This document shows positions 35,185-43,106 of a stretch of 53,706 nt of DNA, in pieces. The stretch is from Bacteroidota bacterium (GTDB lineage: Bacteria; Bacteroidota; Bacteroidia; Chitinophagales; Chitinophagaceae). The notes under the pieces were generated by a model. That model searched no databases, had not been told where the DNA came from, and was given only the letters and a program-made list of their open reading frames with translations. The position numbers and the translations under genes were made by a program. The stretch is taken from positions 1-53,706 of the forward strand of contig JAFDXN010000023.1 in assembly GCA_018267915.1 (NCBI GenBank), written 5' to 3'. The stretch's first letter is position 1, and the number at the start of each line of letters is the position of its first letter.

Positions 35185-36090
35185 ATGTCAATAAGTGTTT
35201 CTTCGCTCACCAAGATATACGGTACACAGCGCGCGGTCGACAATATATCATTTAGCTTAAAGAAAGGTGAAATAGTGGGTTTCCTTGGGCCGAACGGTGC
35301 AGGCAAATCAACCACTATGAAGATGATAACCGGCTACCTGCCACCCAGCGGTGGCAGTATCAGCGTATGCGGCATAGATGTGGCTAAGGACCCGATGACC
35401 GTGCACAAGAAGACCGGCTACCTGCCGGAGGCTAACCCGCTTTATTATGACATGTATGTACGGGAGTATCTTGAATTCACAGCGGGCATACACAAGCTGG
35501 GCAGCGAGACTAAGCCACGCATCGAGGCCATGATCAGCCAGACGGGGCTGACCAAAGAAGCGCATAAGAAGATAGGCGCCCTCTCCAAAGGTTACAAGCA
35601 GCGTGTGGGCCTGGCCCAGGCCATGATACACAACCCCGAAGTGTTGATACTCGACGAGCCTACATCTGGACTTGATCCTAACCAGATAGTGGAGATAAGG
35701 GAATTGATAGCGGAGATAGGCAAGGAAAAGACGGTGCTACTCTCCACCCACATCATGCAGGAGGTGCAGGCAATGTGCAACAGGGTTATCATTATCGCCA
35801 GCGGTAAAATAGTGGCGGACGATAATATAGAAAGCCTTAAGCAGGTGAATACGCAGGGCGCTATCGTGGTGACCTTTGATAAGGAGCCGGCACAGGCACT
35901 CTTTAAGGAACTCAAGAACACGACCGGCTATGCCAGTGCAGGTAACAAGACCTGGAAGCTTCAGAGCAATAAGCCCGATGAGCTGCGTAAAGAAATAATG
36001 CAATGGGCAGTGCAACATGATCTCAGCATCGCCAGCATACAGAAGGAGACACAGTCGCTGGAAGATGTGTTCAGAACACTGACGAAGTAA
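35185..36090 (+). CDS. gldA: GldA-type gliding-motility ABC transporter ATPase
   Basis: The protein is 301 aa. ABC ATPase motifs: Walker A GPNGAGKS, Q-loop, signature LSKGYKQRVG, Walker B LILDEPTSGLD and H-loop LLSTHIMQE, then a C-terminal domain of about 80 residues. Order, length and sequence resemble GldA of Flavobacterium johnsoniae, which with GldF and GldG forms an ABC complex needed for gliding. gldF and gldG are not next to it here, so the assignment rests on similarity alone. Start at 35185 (see the -7 box). Confidence 0.8.
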   Translation: MSISVSSLTKIYGTQRAVDNISFSLKKGEIVGFLGPNGAGKSTTMKMITGYLPPSGGSISVCGIDVAKDPMTVHKKTGYLPEANPLYYDMYVREYLEFTAGIHKLGSETKPRIEAMISQTGLTKEAHKKIGALSKGYKQRVGLAQAMIHNPEVLILDEPTSGLDPNQIVEIRELIAEIGKEKTVLLSTHIMQEVQAMCNRVIIIASGKIVADDNIESLKQVNTQGAIVVTFDKEPAQALFKELKNTTGYASAGNKTWKLQSNKPDELRKEIMQWAVQHDLSIASIQKETQSLEDVFRTLTK

Positions 36091-36163
36091 TTAGCGGGAC
36101 GTAGCGCTTTTTATTTATTGTAGTAAGCTTATCTTAGGTCTATTATATAAAAACTGCTGTCGC

Positions 36164-37468
36164 ATGTTTGCTAAAACAGGCAAGTACCTGCTTATACTTT
36201 TTGCCATATTGGAGGCATTGATGGCTACCAAATTTCAAAACGTTTTTGGCCCTTTTGTAAGCCCCCTTATTTTTTTAGGCTGTAGCATATCACTGGCTCT
36301 GCTCTATATGAGAGTTTCGGGATATGCAGATTTATATACTTACGGCAATAGCGCGATTAAAGTACCTACGGTTGTTTCTGTGTTACTTTTCGCCGCTTCA
36401 GGTTGTATTATCCTTTTCAGCTTAAGAAAAATATTTGTTCATGATATGCCGTTAAAAGATGCGGCCGCTGTATCAGATGTTATTCCGCAGATAATAGAGC
36501 TGACGCGCCGTTTCGTACACGGCGGGATGCCATATGCTCCGATAGAGTTCTCCGGTTATACTTTATACCCTACCTATTTACCATTGCAGTGGCTACCGTA
36601 TACGATAGCGGAGTTGGCAAAGATAGATTACCGATGGGTTCCCGTAGTTTTTCTTTGGCTGAGTTGTACGCATCATTTTCTTACTGCGAAACCATATAGG
36701 CAGCGTAGTATATACAATGTCCTTGCTGCCCTGTGGCCACTTCTCTTATGGGGACTGCTAATAAAAAATGATAGTGATAACTTTGGCATCACAGTAGAGA
36801 GCCTCGTTGCTTCCTACTATCTCTTCACTGCAAATGCCATTAAACGCGGCAAAATTATGCCGATAACCATTGGGCTTTGCCTTACTCTATTGTCGCGCTA
36901 CGCTATAATTTTTTGGGTGCCTTGCCTGTTGGCAGTCGTATCGTGGAACAAAGGCTCTGTCGTTGCCGTGAAAATGGTTGCCGCGGTTCTAGTCGCGTTC
37001 GTTCTCATTTACTGGTTACCCTTCATGCGACATGATAGCCGGATTTTTCTCAAAGGTTATGCTTATCACAGCGCCGCTGCCCTTGGGGAGTGGGGGCATA
37101 TCGATCGACATGGCCGCCCCATGCATCTTTACAACGGTCTCGGTATGGCTGCATTCGCCCATCAATTTTTTCCCTTATCCGATCTTCAACAGCGACTTCA
37201 CTACTATCAATTGTTACATATCTTCCTATGCGTTGCGACCGTTATTGGACTTACCTGGTGGTACCGGAATAACAAACTCAATATATCCTCTGAACGGTTT
37301 TTACTTTTCTCGTTAAAGATTTACATCACTGTTTTTTATGTGTTTATCCAGATACCGTATAAGTATTTGTTCATCACACCATTGCTTCTTACCTCAGTTT
37401 TATTGGCTGATGCTTTCGGACCGACCAGAGAGATTAGTGTCAGTGAACGGTCGGGATTTGTGGGTTGA
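36164..37468 (+). CDS. Polytopic membrane protein, GT-C glycosyltransferase-like
   Basis: The protein is 434 aa with about 10-11 membrane helices and a large periplasmic loop between about residues 95 and 150 (VIPQIIELTRRFVHGGMPYA, then LQWLPYTIAEL). The layout is like GT-C or GT87 glycosyltransferases that use a polyprenyl-phosphate sugar. The catalytic acidic motif near the first loop is not clear to me. It has more AT-rich codon use than most neighbours, possibly a sign of transfer. Confidence 0.6.
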   Translation: MFAKTGKYLLILFAILEALMATKFQNVFGPFVSPLIFLGCSISLALLYMRVSGYADLYTYGNSAIKVPTVVSVLLFAASGCIILFSLRKIFVHDMPLKDAAAVSDVIPQIIELTRRFVHGGMPYAPIEFSGYTLYPTYLPLQWLPYTIAELAKIDYRWVPVVFLWLSCTHHFLTAKPYRQRSIYNVLAALWPLLLWGLLIKNDSDNFGITVESLVASYYLFTANAIKRGKIMPITIGLCLTLLSRYAIIFWVPCLLAVVSWNKGSVVAVKMVAAVLVAFVLIYWLPFMRHDSRIFLKGYAYHSAAALGEWGHIDRHGRPMHLYNGLGMAAFAHQFFPLSDLQQRLHYYQLLHIFLCVATVIGLTWWYRNNKLNISSERFLLFSLKIYITVFYVFIQIPYKYLFITPLLLTSVLLADAFGPTREISVSERSGFVG

Positions 37469-37707
37469 CCCGATCGGTCTTCTACGTGAGAGTCGCCAGG
37501 GGAGAAAAGCAGAACGGACAAAAATAAAAAGAAGCTGAACCGGATATAGAACAATTAGGCCGTTTGGCTTATCTGTTATTTGATCTGCTCCTTGTCTTTT
37601 CCCTGTAGCGACGTAACGCATTTCTCTGAAAGAAAAACACTACAACAATTATAACGATCCAAAGCATACATGGATATTAGCTCAAAGAAATGTATTTAAA
37701 GGGCAAT
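37469..37707. other. Intergenic region, no gene seen
   Basis: About 240 bases between the membrane protein gene and the terminator at 37708. I see no RNA gene and no clear open frame that continues beyond it. Confidence 0.5.
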
Positions 37708-37735
37708 AAAAAGACCGGCATTCGCCGGTCTTTTT
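37708..37735. terminator. Bidirectional Rho-independent terminator
   Basis: AAAAAGACCGGC (37708-37719) pairs with GCCGGTCTTTTT (37724-37735) around ATTC. A-rich on one side and T-rich on the other, it can end both the plus-strand membrane-protein gene and the minus-strand phoH gene. Confidence 0.93.
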
Positions 37736-37736
37736 A

Positions 37737-38744
37737 TTATGCCTGATTAGCTTGTCTTTCCTTTTTCTTTTCTTCTTCGTATTGCTCTTCGCGTTCCTGC
37801 TCCTTGTCGTAGGCGCGTATGATCTGCTTCACCAGGCGGTGGCGCACCACGTCGGCCTCGTCGAGCTGGATGTGGGCTATGCCGTCAATGTTCTTCAGAA
37901 TGCGGGTGGCTTTGTAAAGGCCCGATTTCTGGTTCTTCGGCAGGTCTATCTGCGTCAGGTCACCCGTGATGATGGCCTTGGCTGATGCACCTATACGTGT
38001 AAGGAACATCTTCAACTGCAGGTCAGTAGAGTTCTGCGCCTCATCCAGGATAATGAACGAGTTGTCGAGCGTCCGGCCACGCATGTAAGCCAGCGGCGCT
38101 ATCTCTATGATGCGGTTGGTCATATAATAGTTCAGCTTGTCGCTGGGTATCATATCATCCAGTGCATCGTAGAGCGGCCGCAGGTAAGGGTCGATCTTCT
38201 CCTTCAGGTCGCCGGGAAGGAAGCCAAGGCTTTCACCTGCCTCTACCGCCGGGCGGGTAAGGATGATCTTGCGCACCGCCTTGTTCTTGAGCGCGCGCAC
38301 TGCCAGTGCCACAGCCGTATAGGTTTTACCCGTACCGGCAGGCCCCACAGCGAAGATGATATCGTTCTTCTCCGAGGCGGTGGCCATCAGTTTCTGGTTC
38401 TGCGTTTTGGCGCGTATCACGCGGCCATTGGGGCCGAACACGAGAATGTCATTGCTATTAGGGTCCTCGAGCGTCACAATGTCGCTCTGCTCTTCGTCGC
38501 CTAATATCTGTGCAAAATAGTTCTCGGAAAGGTGTCCGTTGCGCTCCAGGTACTTGATGACCTGGCCTATTTTAGTTTGCGCACTGGCTACTTCATCTGC
38601 CTGGCCTGAAAGCTTCACCTGGGATCCGCGTGATAGAATCTTTAAAAGCGGGAACTTGCGTTTAAGGATATCGAACTTACTGTTGTTAATGCCGAAGAAT
38701 TCAATGGGATTAACTGTTTCGAGGTTAATGATCGCTTCTGTCAA
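37737..38744 (-). CDS. phoH: PhoH family ATPase
   Basis: The protein is 335 aa with Walker A GPAGTGKTYTA, Walker B FIILDEAQN and the family segment TRPAVEAGESLGFLPGD. PhoH proteins are linked to phosphate stress and RNA metabolism in several bacteria. The N-terminal 110 residues hold a KH-like part. The start is TTG 38744. No in-frame ATG is available, and a Shine-Dalgarno AAAGGAG lies 5 bases upstream. purE is just upstream on the same strand. Confidence 0.9.
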   Translation of the reverse strand: MTEAIINLETVNPIEFFGINNSKFDILKRKFPLLKILSRGSQVKLSGQADEVASAQTKIGQVIKYLERNGHLSENYFAQILGDEEQSDIVTLEDPNSNDILVFGPNGRVIRAKTQNQKLMATASEKNDIIFAVGPAGTGKTYTAVALAVRALKNKAVRKIILTRPAVEAGESLGFLPGDLKEKIDPYLRPLYDALDDMIPSDKLNYYMTNRIIEIAPLAYMRGRTLDNSFIILDEAQNSTDLQLKMFLTRIGASAKAIITGDLTQIDLPKNQKSGLYKATRILKNIDGIAHIQLDEADVVRHRLVKQIIRAYDKEQEREEQYEEEKKKERQANQA

Positions 38745-38749
38745 TTGTT

Positions 38750-38756
38750 CTCCTTT
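38750..38756 (-). promoter_or_regulatory. Shine-Dalgarno AAAGGAG for the phoH TTG start
   Basis: The minus strand reads AAAGGAG then AACAA then TTG. This perfect SD at good spacing supports a non-ATG start. SD sites are rare among the other genes in this window. Confidence 0.75.
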
Positions 38757-38828
38757 TTTTAAGGTTTGATGAATATAAAATTACAAACAAGCGGCCCCGG
38801 GTGTTGCTAAAGCATTGTTATATTATCA

Positions 38829-39284
38829 TCATATCCGGTAACCACCTTGTTTAAACTCTTCTACTTTGGCAGCTATCTTTTCGTCGCTCAGCGCAAACAT
38901 GCGTGCACAAAGTGCGGCTGCGTTGCGGGCTCCGGCCTTACCTACTGCCAGCGTGCCTACCGGTAATCCTGCAGGCATCTGTACAATGCTGTATAAAGCA
39001 TCTATGCCACCGGGCAGGCCGCCATCCAGCGGTACACCCAAAACGGGAAGTGAGGTATAAGCGCTACACACACCCGGCAGGGCTGCTGCCATACCAGCTG
39101 CTGCAACAACCGCGCCAAAGCCATTGCTTTTTGCGTTCACCATCAGGTCGCGCACCTTGTCTGGATTGCGGTGGGCCGATGCCACCACCATGTCGTTCTC
39201 GATACCAAACCAGTTGAGCCAGTTGCGGCATTCGTTCATAACTGCTTCATCGGTCTGGGAACCCATAATGATCATTACTTTCAT
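38829..39284 (-). CDS. purE: 5-(carboxyamino)imidazole ribonucleotide mutase
   Basis: The protein is 151 aa, full length for PurE, with IIMGSQTDEAVM, VVASAHRNPDK and DALYSIVQMPAGLPVGTLAVGKAGARNAA. It shifts a carboxyl group in purine biosynthesis. The loop usually written GGAAHLPG reads GMAAALPG here, so the second conserved His is Ala; I know this variant from other PurE groups. purK is not next to it. phoH follows 84 bases downstream on the same strand. Confidence 0.93.
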   Translation of the reverse strand: MKVMIIMGSQTDEAVMNECRNWLNWFGIENDMVVASAHRNPDKVRDLMVNAKSNGFGAVVAAAGMAAALPGVCSAYTSLPVLGVPLDGGLPGGIDALYSIVQMPAGLPVGTLAVGKAGARNAAALCARMFALSDEKIAAKVEEFKQGGYRI

Positions 39285-39434
39285 TGTCAGATCTGTTATT
39301 GTGGTTAAGTGAAAATAAAAAAATATGCGCCGCGAAGTTAAATACGGAACGGCTTTATTTGTTAACAGCTGTGCATATCTTTTGTTCGCATTTGTTAGGT
39401 TTATTTATTATGATGTTAAGCAACTCTTAACTTT

Positions 39435-40271
39435 ATGGCCGCAAACGGACATATGTATTCATTAAAAGATAAGGTAGTAGTGATAACGGGCGCCTCATCG
39501 GGCATAGGTGAGGCATTGGCAAAAGAAGCACTGAAGCGCGGCAGCAGAGTAGCAGTGTGCGCAAGGAACATGGACAAGCTGCAGGCAGTGTTTGAGACAG
39601 GCAATGAAAGCATATTGCTGTATGCCGCCGATGTGAGCAAGGAAGTAGATTGCAAAACGTTCATAGATGCAGTGAGCGCTAAATGGGGCGGGGTAGATGT
39701 GCTCATCAACAACGCGGGCGTCAGCATGAGGGCCTTATTTGAAGACGCGGATATTAATGTGATCAAAGAGTTGATGGACATTAATTTCTGGGGCACAGCC
39801 TATTGCAGTAAGTATGCGCTCCCGTCCATATTGAGGAATAAAGGCAACATAACGGGCGTATCGTCGATTGCGGGCTACAGGGGATTGCCGGCACGCACAG
39901 GTTACTCGGCATCTAAATTTGCGATGCAGGGCTTTCTTGAGGCACTAAGAACCGAGCTGCTTAATACGGGGGTAAATGTCATGTGGGTATGCCCGGGGTT
40001 TACTGCATCCAATATCCGTAATACTGCGAGAAACGCCAGCGGCAAGGTGCAGGGAGAGACCCCCTTGGATGAAGGCAAGCTGATGAGCGCCGAAACCTGT
40101 GCGAAGATCATCCTGGATGCAATAGAAAAGAAAAAGCGAAGTATCGTCATGACCGGGCAGGGTAAGCTGACTGTTTGGATGAATAAATTACTTCCCGGCC
40201 TTGCCGACAAACTGGTGCACAAACATTTCCTTGCCGAACCCGGATCGCCGCTTCAAAAATATGAGCGTTAA
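39435..40271 (+). CDS. Short-chain dehydrogenase/reductase
   Basis: The protein is 278 aa with a classical SDR fold: VVVITGASSGIGEALA (cofactor loop), VLINNAGVSM (NNAG), and catalytic Ser in VSSIAGYRG with YSASKFAMQGF (YxxxK). The DHRS7-like length and the extra C-terminal tail fit the family that reduces lipids or steroids, but the substrate cannot be named. It has no gene partner here. Confidence 0.9.
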   Translation: MAANGHMYSLKDKVVVITGASSGIGEALAKEALKRGSRVAVCARNMDKLQAVFETGNESILLYAADVSKEVDCKTFIDAVSAKWGGVDVLINNAGVSMRALFEDADINVIKELMDINFWGTAYCSKYALPSILRNKGNITGVSSIAGYRGLPARTGYSASKFAMQGFLEALRTELLNTGVNVMWVCPGFTASNIRNTARNASGKVQGETPLDEGKLMSAETCAKIILDAIEKKKRSIVMTGQGKLTVWMNKLLPGLADKLVHKHFLAEPGSPLQKYER

Positions 40272-40369
40272 GCCTTACACATATCCTGGAATACACGTCT
40301 TAGAATAAGGATCTGCGTTTTAACATGAAGCCGCTGAAAATCCGTATTTTTATTAGATAATTGCTGAAC

Positions 40370-42637
40370 ATGACTATCAAGGCTTTACCGGTATTTTTTA
40401 TTCTCGCCGCCTGTGGCACACACGCCAATGCCCAGTTCCAGGGACAAACCTATTTCATGGATGAGGGTGTGAAGGTGATGGCCGGTGCGCAGGAGAAGAC
40501 GATGGCCTGGTGTGGCGGTTTCGACAATCCGCAGCTAGCACTTGCCGACCTGAACCATGACGGGAAAAAAGACCTGGTGGTGTACGAGCGCGATTATAAG
40601 CAGGTAAAGACATTCATCAATTACGGAACGGCAGGCAACCCCGATTATAGATATAAGCCTCAATACGCCAAAAATTTTCCGGTAGTAGACGAATACCTGA
40701 AGATGGAAGACTATAATCGCGACGGTGTTCCCGACCTTTTTCATAAAGGCCTTGCCGGTGTTGATGTGTATAAAGGCTACTATAACGGAAACAACGAGCT
40801 ATGCTTTACCCACTACAAGTCTCTCTATTACAGTAATGACACGCATTCAATTGGCCAGGTGAATGTATATGTGGAACCCTCGGACATACCGGCACTGCTG
40901 GATATGGATGGCGACGGCGACCTGGACATGCTGGCTTACTGGTCGGGTGGCGCTAAGATGTATTACTATAAAAACTACCAGGCGGAGGATGGTTGGCCTG
41001 CGGACAGTATAGTAATGAAACTGGCTGACCGCTGCTGGGGCAGACTCGACCAACTGTTTTTGCGCACGCACAACCTTGGCGTCACTTGTGATAACAGCGG
41101 ACTTACAGGTTTAAAGCAATCAGGCCAAAACAGGCACACCGGCAACTGCCTTTGTATGTTTGACGCCGATGGCGACGGTGACTACGATTATATGGATGGC
41201 AACATATCCTACTCGGACATCCAATTCATAAAAAATGGGAAGGTCGAGAATAGTTATCCCGTCGATACAATGGTGAGCCAGGATACTACCTGGCAAAAAA
41301 ACGGCCATGTGCTGAATATGCCGCAATGGCCGGCAACCTTCTGGCTGGATATAGACCAGGACGGCGATAAAGACCTCCTCTTCACCCCCCATTTCGAAGG
41401 CACGGAAAACTATAAGAGCATTGCCATTTACCGGAATACCGGCAGCGATGCCAGTCCCGTATTCACGTTCCAGTCCGACACTTTCCTGATGGATAAGATG
41501 ATCGATGCAGGCAGCGGCTCGTATCCCATGTTCTACGATTATGATAAAGATGGTAAGCCCGATCTTATAGTCGGCTCTGATGGCTACTACCAGGCCAATG
41601 GCACTATGCGAAGCCATCTGTCGTATTACAAGAACACAAGCTCAGGCTTCCAGGCCTCCTTAACGCTACAGGGAACAGATTTCGACAGCCTTTTTGCAGA
41701 AAATATGCAGGGCGCAGCTCCTGCAGCAGGCGATCTCAATAACGATGGCAAAGACGACCTGGTACTCGGCAAGTCGGACGGTACGTTAGCCTTTTTCCCC
41801 AACACAGCAGCCTCGCAGGCAGTGCAGCCCAACTGGAGTCACTCGGCCAACACGCAAATGCAGCTCAGGGACAGCAGCAACACTGTTATAACTGTATCTG
41901 CTAACGCCGCGCCCTTTATTTATGACCTGAATAAAGACGGCAAGCCCGATCTGCTCATTGGTGGCCGTTATGGTTACCTGGCCTATTATGAAAACATAAG
42001 TACAACGCCTGGACAGGTGAAACTGGCTTTGAGGAATATGCAAGTGGGCCACGTGAACCCTGACTCGAATAACTTTATCAACTATTCTGTTCCATTTATA
42101 GGAAAAATGGACAACACCGGCAACGACTACATCCTCTGTGGCAGTAACAGCGGCGCTATATACCGGTATGATGGGTTCCAGGCCGGTAACACAGCTATCA
42201 ATTATCCTACGATAGACACTATGTACTCCTTCATCAAAGACGGTGTGCGCAGTGCCCCGGCCGTGGCCGACATTGACGGAGACGGCAAATACGAAATGGT
42301 GATCGGCAACCTGAAGGGCGGCCTTACCATCTATTCACAAAACCAGGCGGCTACTATCAATAACGCGGCCCTTAGCGCAGGCAATAAGACCGGCGTGAGA
42401 GTGTATCCGAACCCCGCGAAAGACATGCTGTATGTATCGTGGACTAAGGAGTTTGCACAAGCGCCCGTACACATAATGATATATGCGGCTACAGGGCAAT
42501 TATTAGTGGAGCATACGGTAAATAATTCTCCACAGGGCACCGCATTGAGTATAGGTGATATCCCATCTGGCACGTACTTCTGTAAAGTGGTGTCGGGACA
42601 GGATGAAAGTGTATTGCCGGTTACTATTCTCAGGTAA
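40370..42637 (+). CDS. Secreted FG-GAP/VCBS repeat protein with T9SS type A tail
   Basis: The protein is 755 aa from ATG 40370 (a TTG three codons earlier is less likely). It has a signal peptide ending AQF or ANAQ. At least nine calcium-binding-like FG-GAP motifs follow (DLNHDGKKDLV, DYNRDGVPDLF, DMDGDGDLDML, DADGDGDYDYM, DIDQDGDKDLL, DYDKDGKPDLI, DLNNDGKDDLV, DLNKDGKPDLL, DIDGDGKYEMV), which usually build a beta-propeller. The last 75 residues (VYPNPAKDMLYV to the end) form the T9SS type A sorting domain. It should be exported by the type IX system and released or attached to the surface. Its ligand is unknown. Confidence 0.9.
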   Translation: MTIKALPVFFILAACGTHANAQFQGQTYFMDEGVKVMAGAQEKTMAWCGGFDNPQLALADLNHDGKKDLVVYERDYKQVKTFINYGTAGNPDYRYKPQYAKNFPVVDEYLKMEDYNRDGVPDLFHKGLAGVDVYKGYYNGNNELCFTHYKSLYYSNDTHSIGQVNVYVEPSDIPALLDMDGDGDLDMLAYWSGGAKMYYYKNYQAEDGWPADSIVMKLADRCWGRLDQLFLRTHNLGVTCDNSGLTGLKQSGQNRHTGNCLCMFDADGDGDYDYMDGNISYSDIQFIKNGKVENSYPVDTMVSQDTTWQKNGHVLNMPQWPATFWLDIDQDGDKDLLFTPHFEGTENYKSIAIYRNTGSDASPVFTFQSDTFLMDKMIDAGSGSYPMFYDYDKDGKPDLIVGSDGYYQANGTMRSHLSYYKNTSSGFQASLTLQGTDFDSLFAENMQGAAPAAGDLNNDGKDDLVLGKSDGTLAFFPNTAASQAVQPNWSHSANTQMQLRDSSNTVITVSANAAPFIYDLNKDGKPDLLIGGRYGYLAYYENISTTPGQVKLALRNMQVGHVNPDSNNFINYSVPFIGKMDNTGNDYILCGSNSGAIYRYDGFQAGNTAINYPTIDTMYSFIKDGVRSAPAVADIDGDGKYEMVIGNLKGGLTIYSQNQAATINNAALSAGNKTGVRVYPNPAKDMLYVSWTKEFAQAPVHIMIYAATGQLLVEHTVNNSPQGTALSIGDIPSGTYFCKVVSGQDESVLPVTILR

Positions 42638-42683
42638 CATTTTAGATATTGAAGTAACCCATCCCTTCAAATGGTGCAGCGAA

Positions 42684-42765
42684 GGAAATCGCAACTGGCA
42701 GTATATAGCGAAGTACAAATGCGATGGCAAGACAACTACATCAGCGCCGAAAAAGGTGTTGTGCC
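42684..42765 (+). pseudogene. Possible relic of a CHU_C (T9SS type B) tail
   Basis: Translated in the frame starting at 42693 it reads NWQYIAKYKCDGK. This resembles TYQYVVKFRCDGK near the end of the 43107 gene, at 8 of 13 positions with conservative changes at others, and the DNA is also alike codon by codon. The upstream part of the domain is not recognisable. It may be a decayed copy of the same tail. Chance similarity cannot be excluded. Confidence 0.4.
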
Positions 42766-42794
42766 GACAATCTGAATTATCAACAGCACTAATC

Positions 42795-42823
42795 GTCATC
42801 CAAAACGGATGACAATTTTTTTT
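42795..42823 (+). terminator. Rho-independent terminator
   Basis: GTCATCC (42795-42801) pairs with GGATGAC (42807-42813) around AAAAC, followed by AATTTTTTTT. It lies 160 bases after the FG-GAP gene stop and would end its transcript. Confidence 0.85.
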
Positions 42824-43106
42824 GTGCATAAACGTCTGTAAATCGAGTAGCGCAAAAATCATTTCAGCATCTTTTTTTCCTGCTTCAGCGACTCTTCGCA
42901 TTTGCTTCCTATTGTAATTCAACAGGATACGTTTTTTAACTTTTTATTTAACTCTGCAAACAACGCTGTGTTATCTTTTCTTTAAAAATTTAACTGAAAT
43001 TTGTAAAGATGGCTATTTTTTTTAACCGAAACGTAATAATATAAAAAACATGTAACAACGAAAAAAAATAATTAATAATCAACCTGCTTACTTAAATCCC
43101 TTGCAT

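Larger units (their letters stand above)
42638..43106. other. Intergenic region with a T9SS-tail relic and a terminator
   Basis: 469 bases between the two T9SS genes. The first part holds a fragment similar to the CHU_C tail (42684-42765) and a terminator (42795-42823). From about 42930 the DNA is AT-rich, presumably the promoter and leader of the giant gene. I could not place a convincing -33/-7 pair. Confidence 0.6.

Noticed and set aside
38829..39284. PurE lacking a catalytic His as a novelty
   Set aside because: The GMAAALPG variant is, to my knowledge, present in other PurE groups, so it is not treated as a defect.
42555..42812. 85-codon frame after the FG-GAP gene
   Set aside because: It starts inside the preceding gene in another frame; only a short tail-like part looks meaningful and I treat it as a relic.
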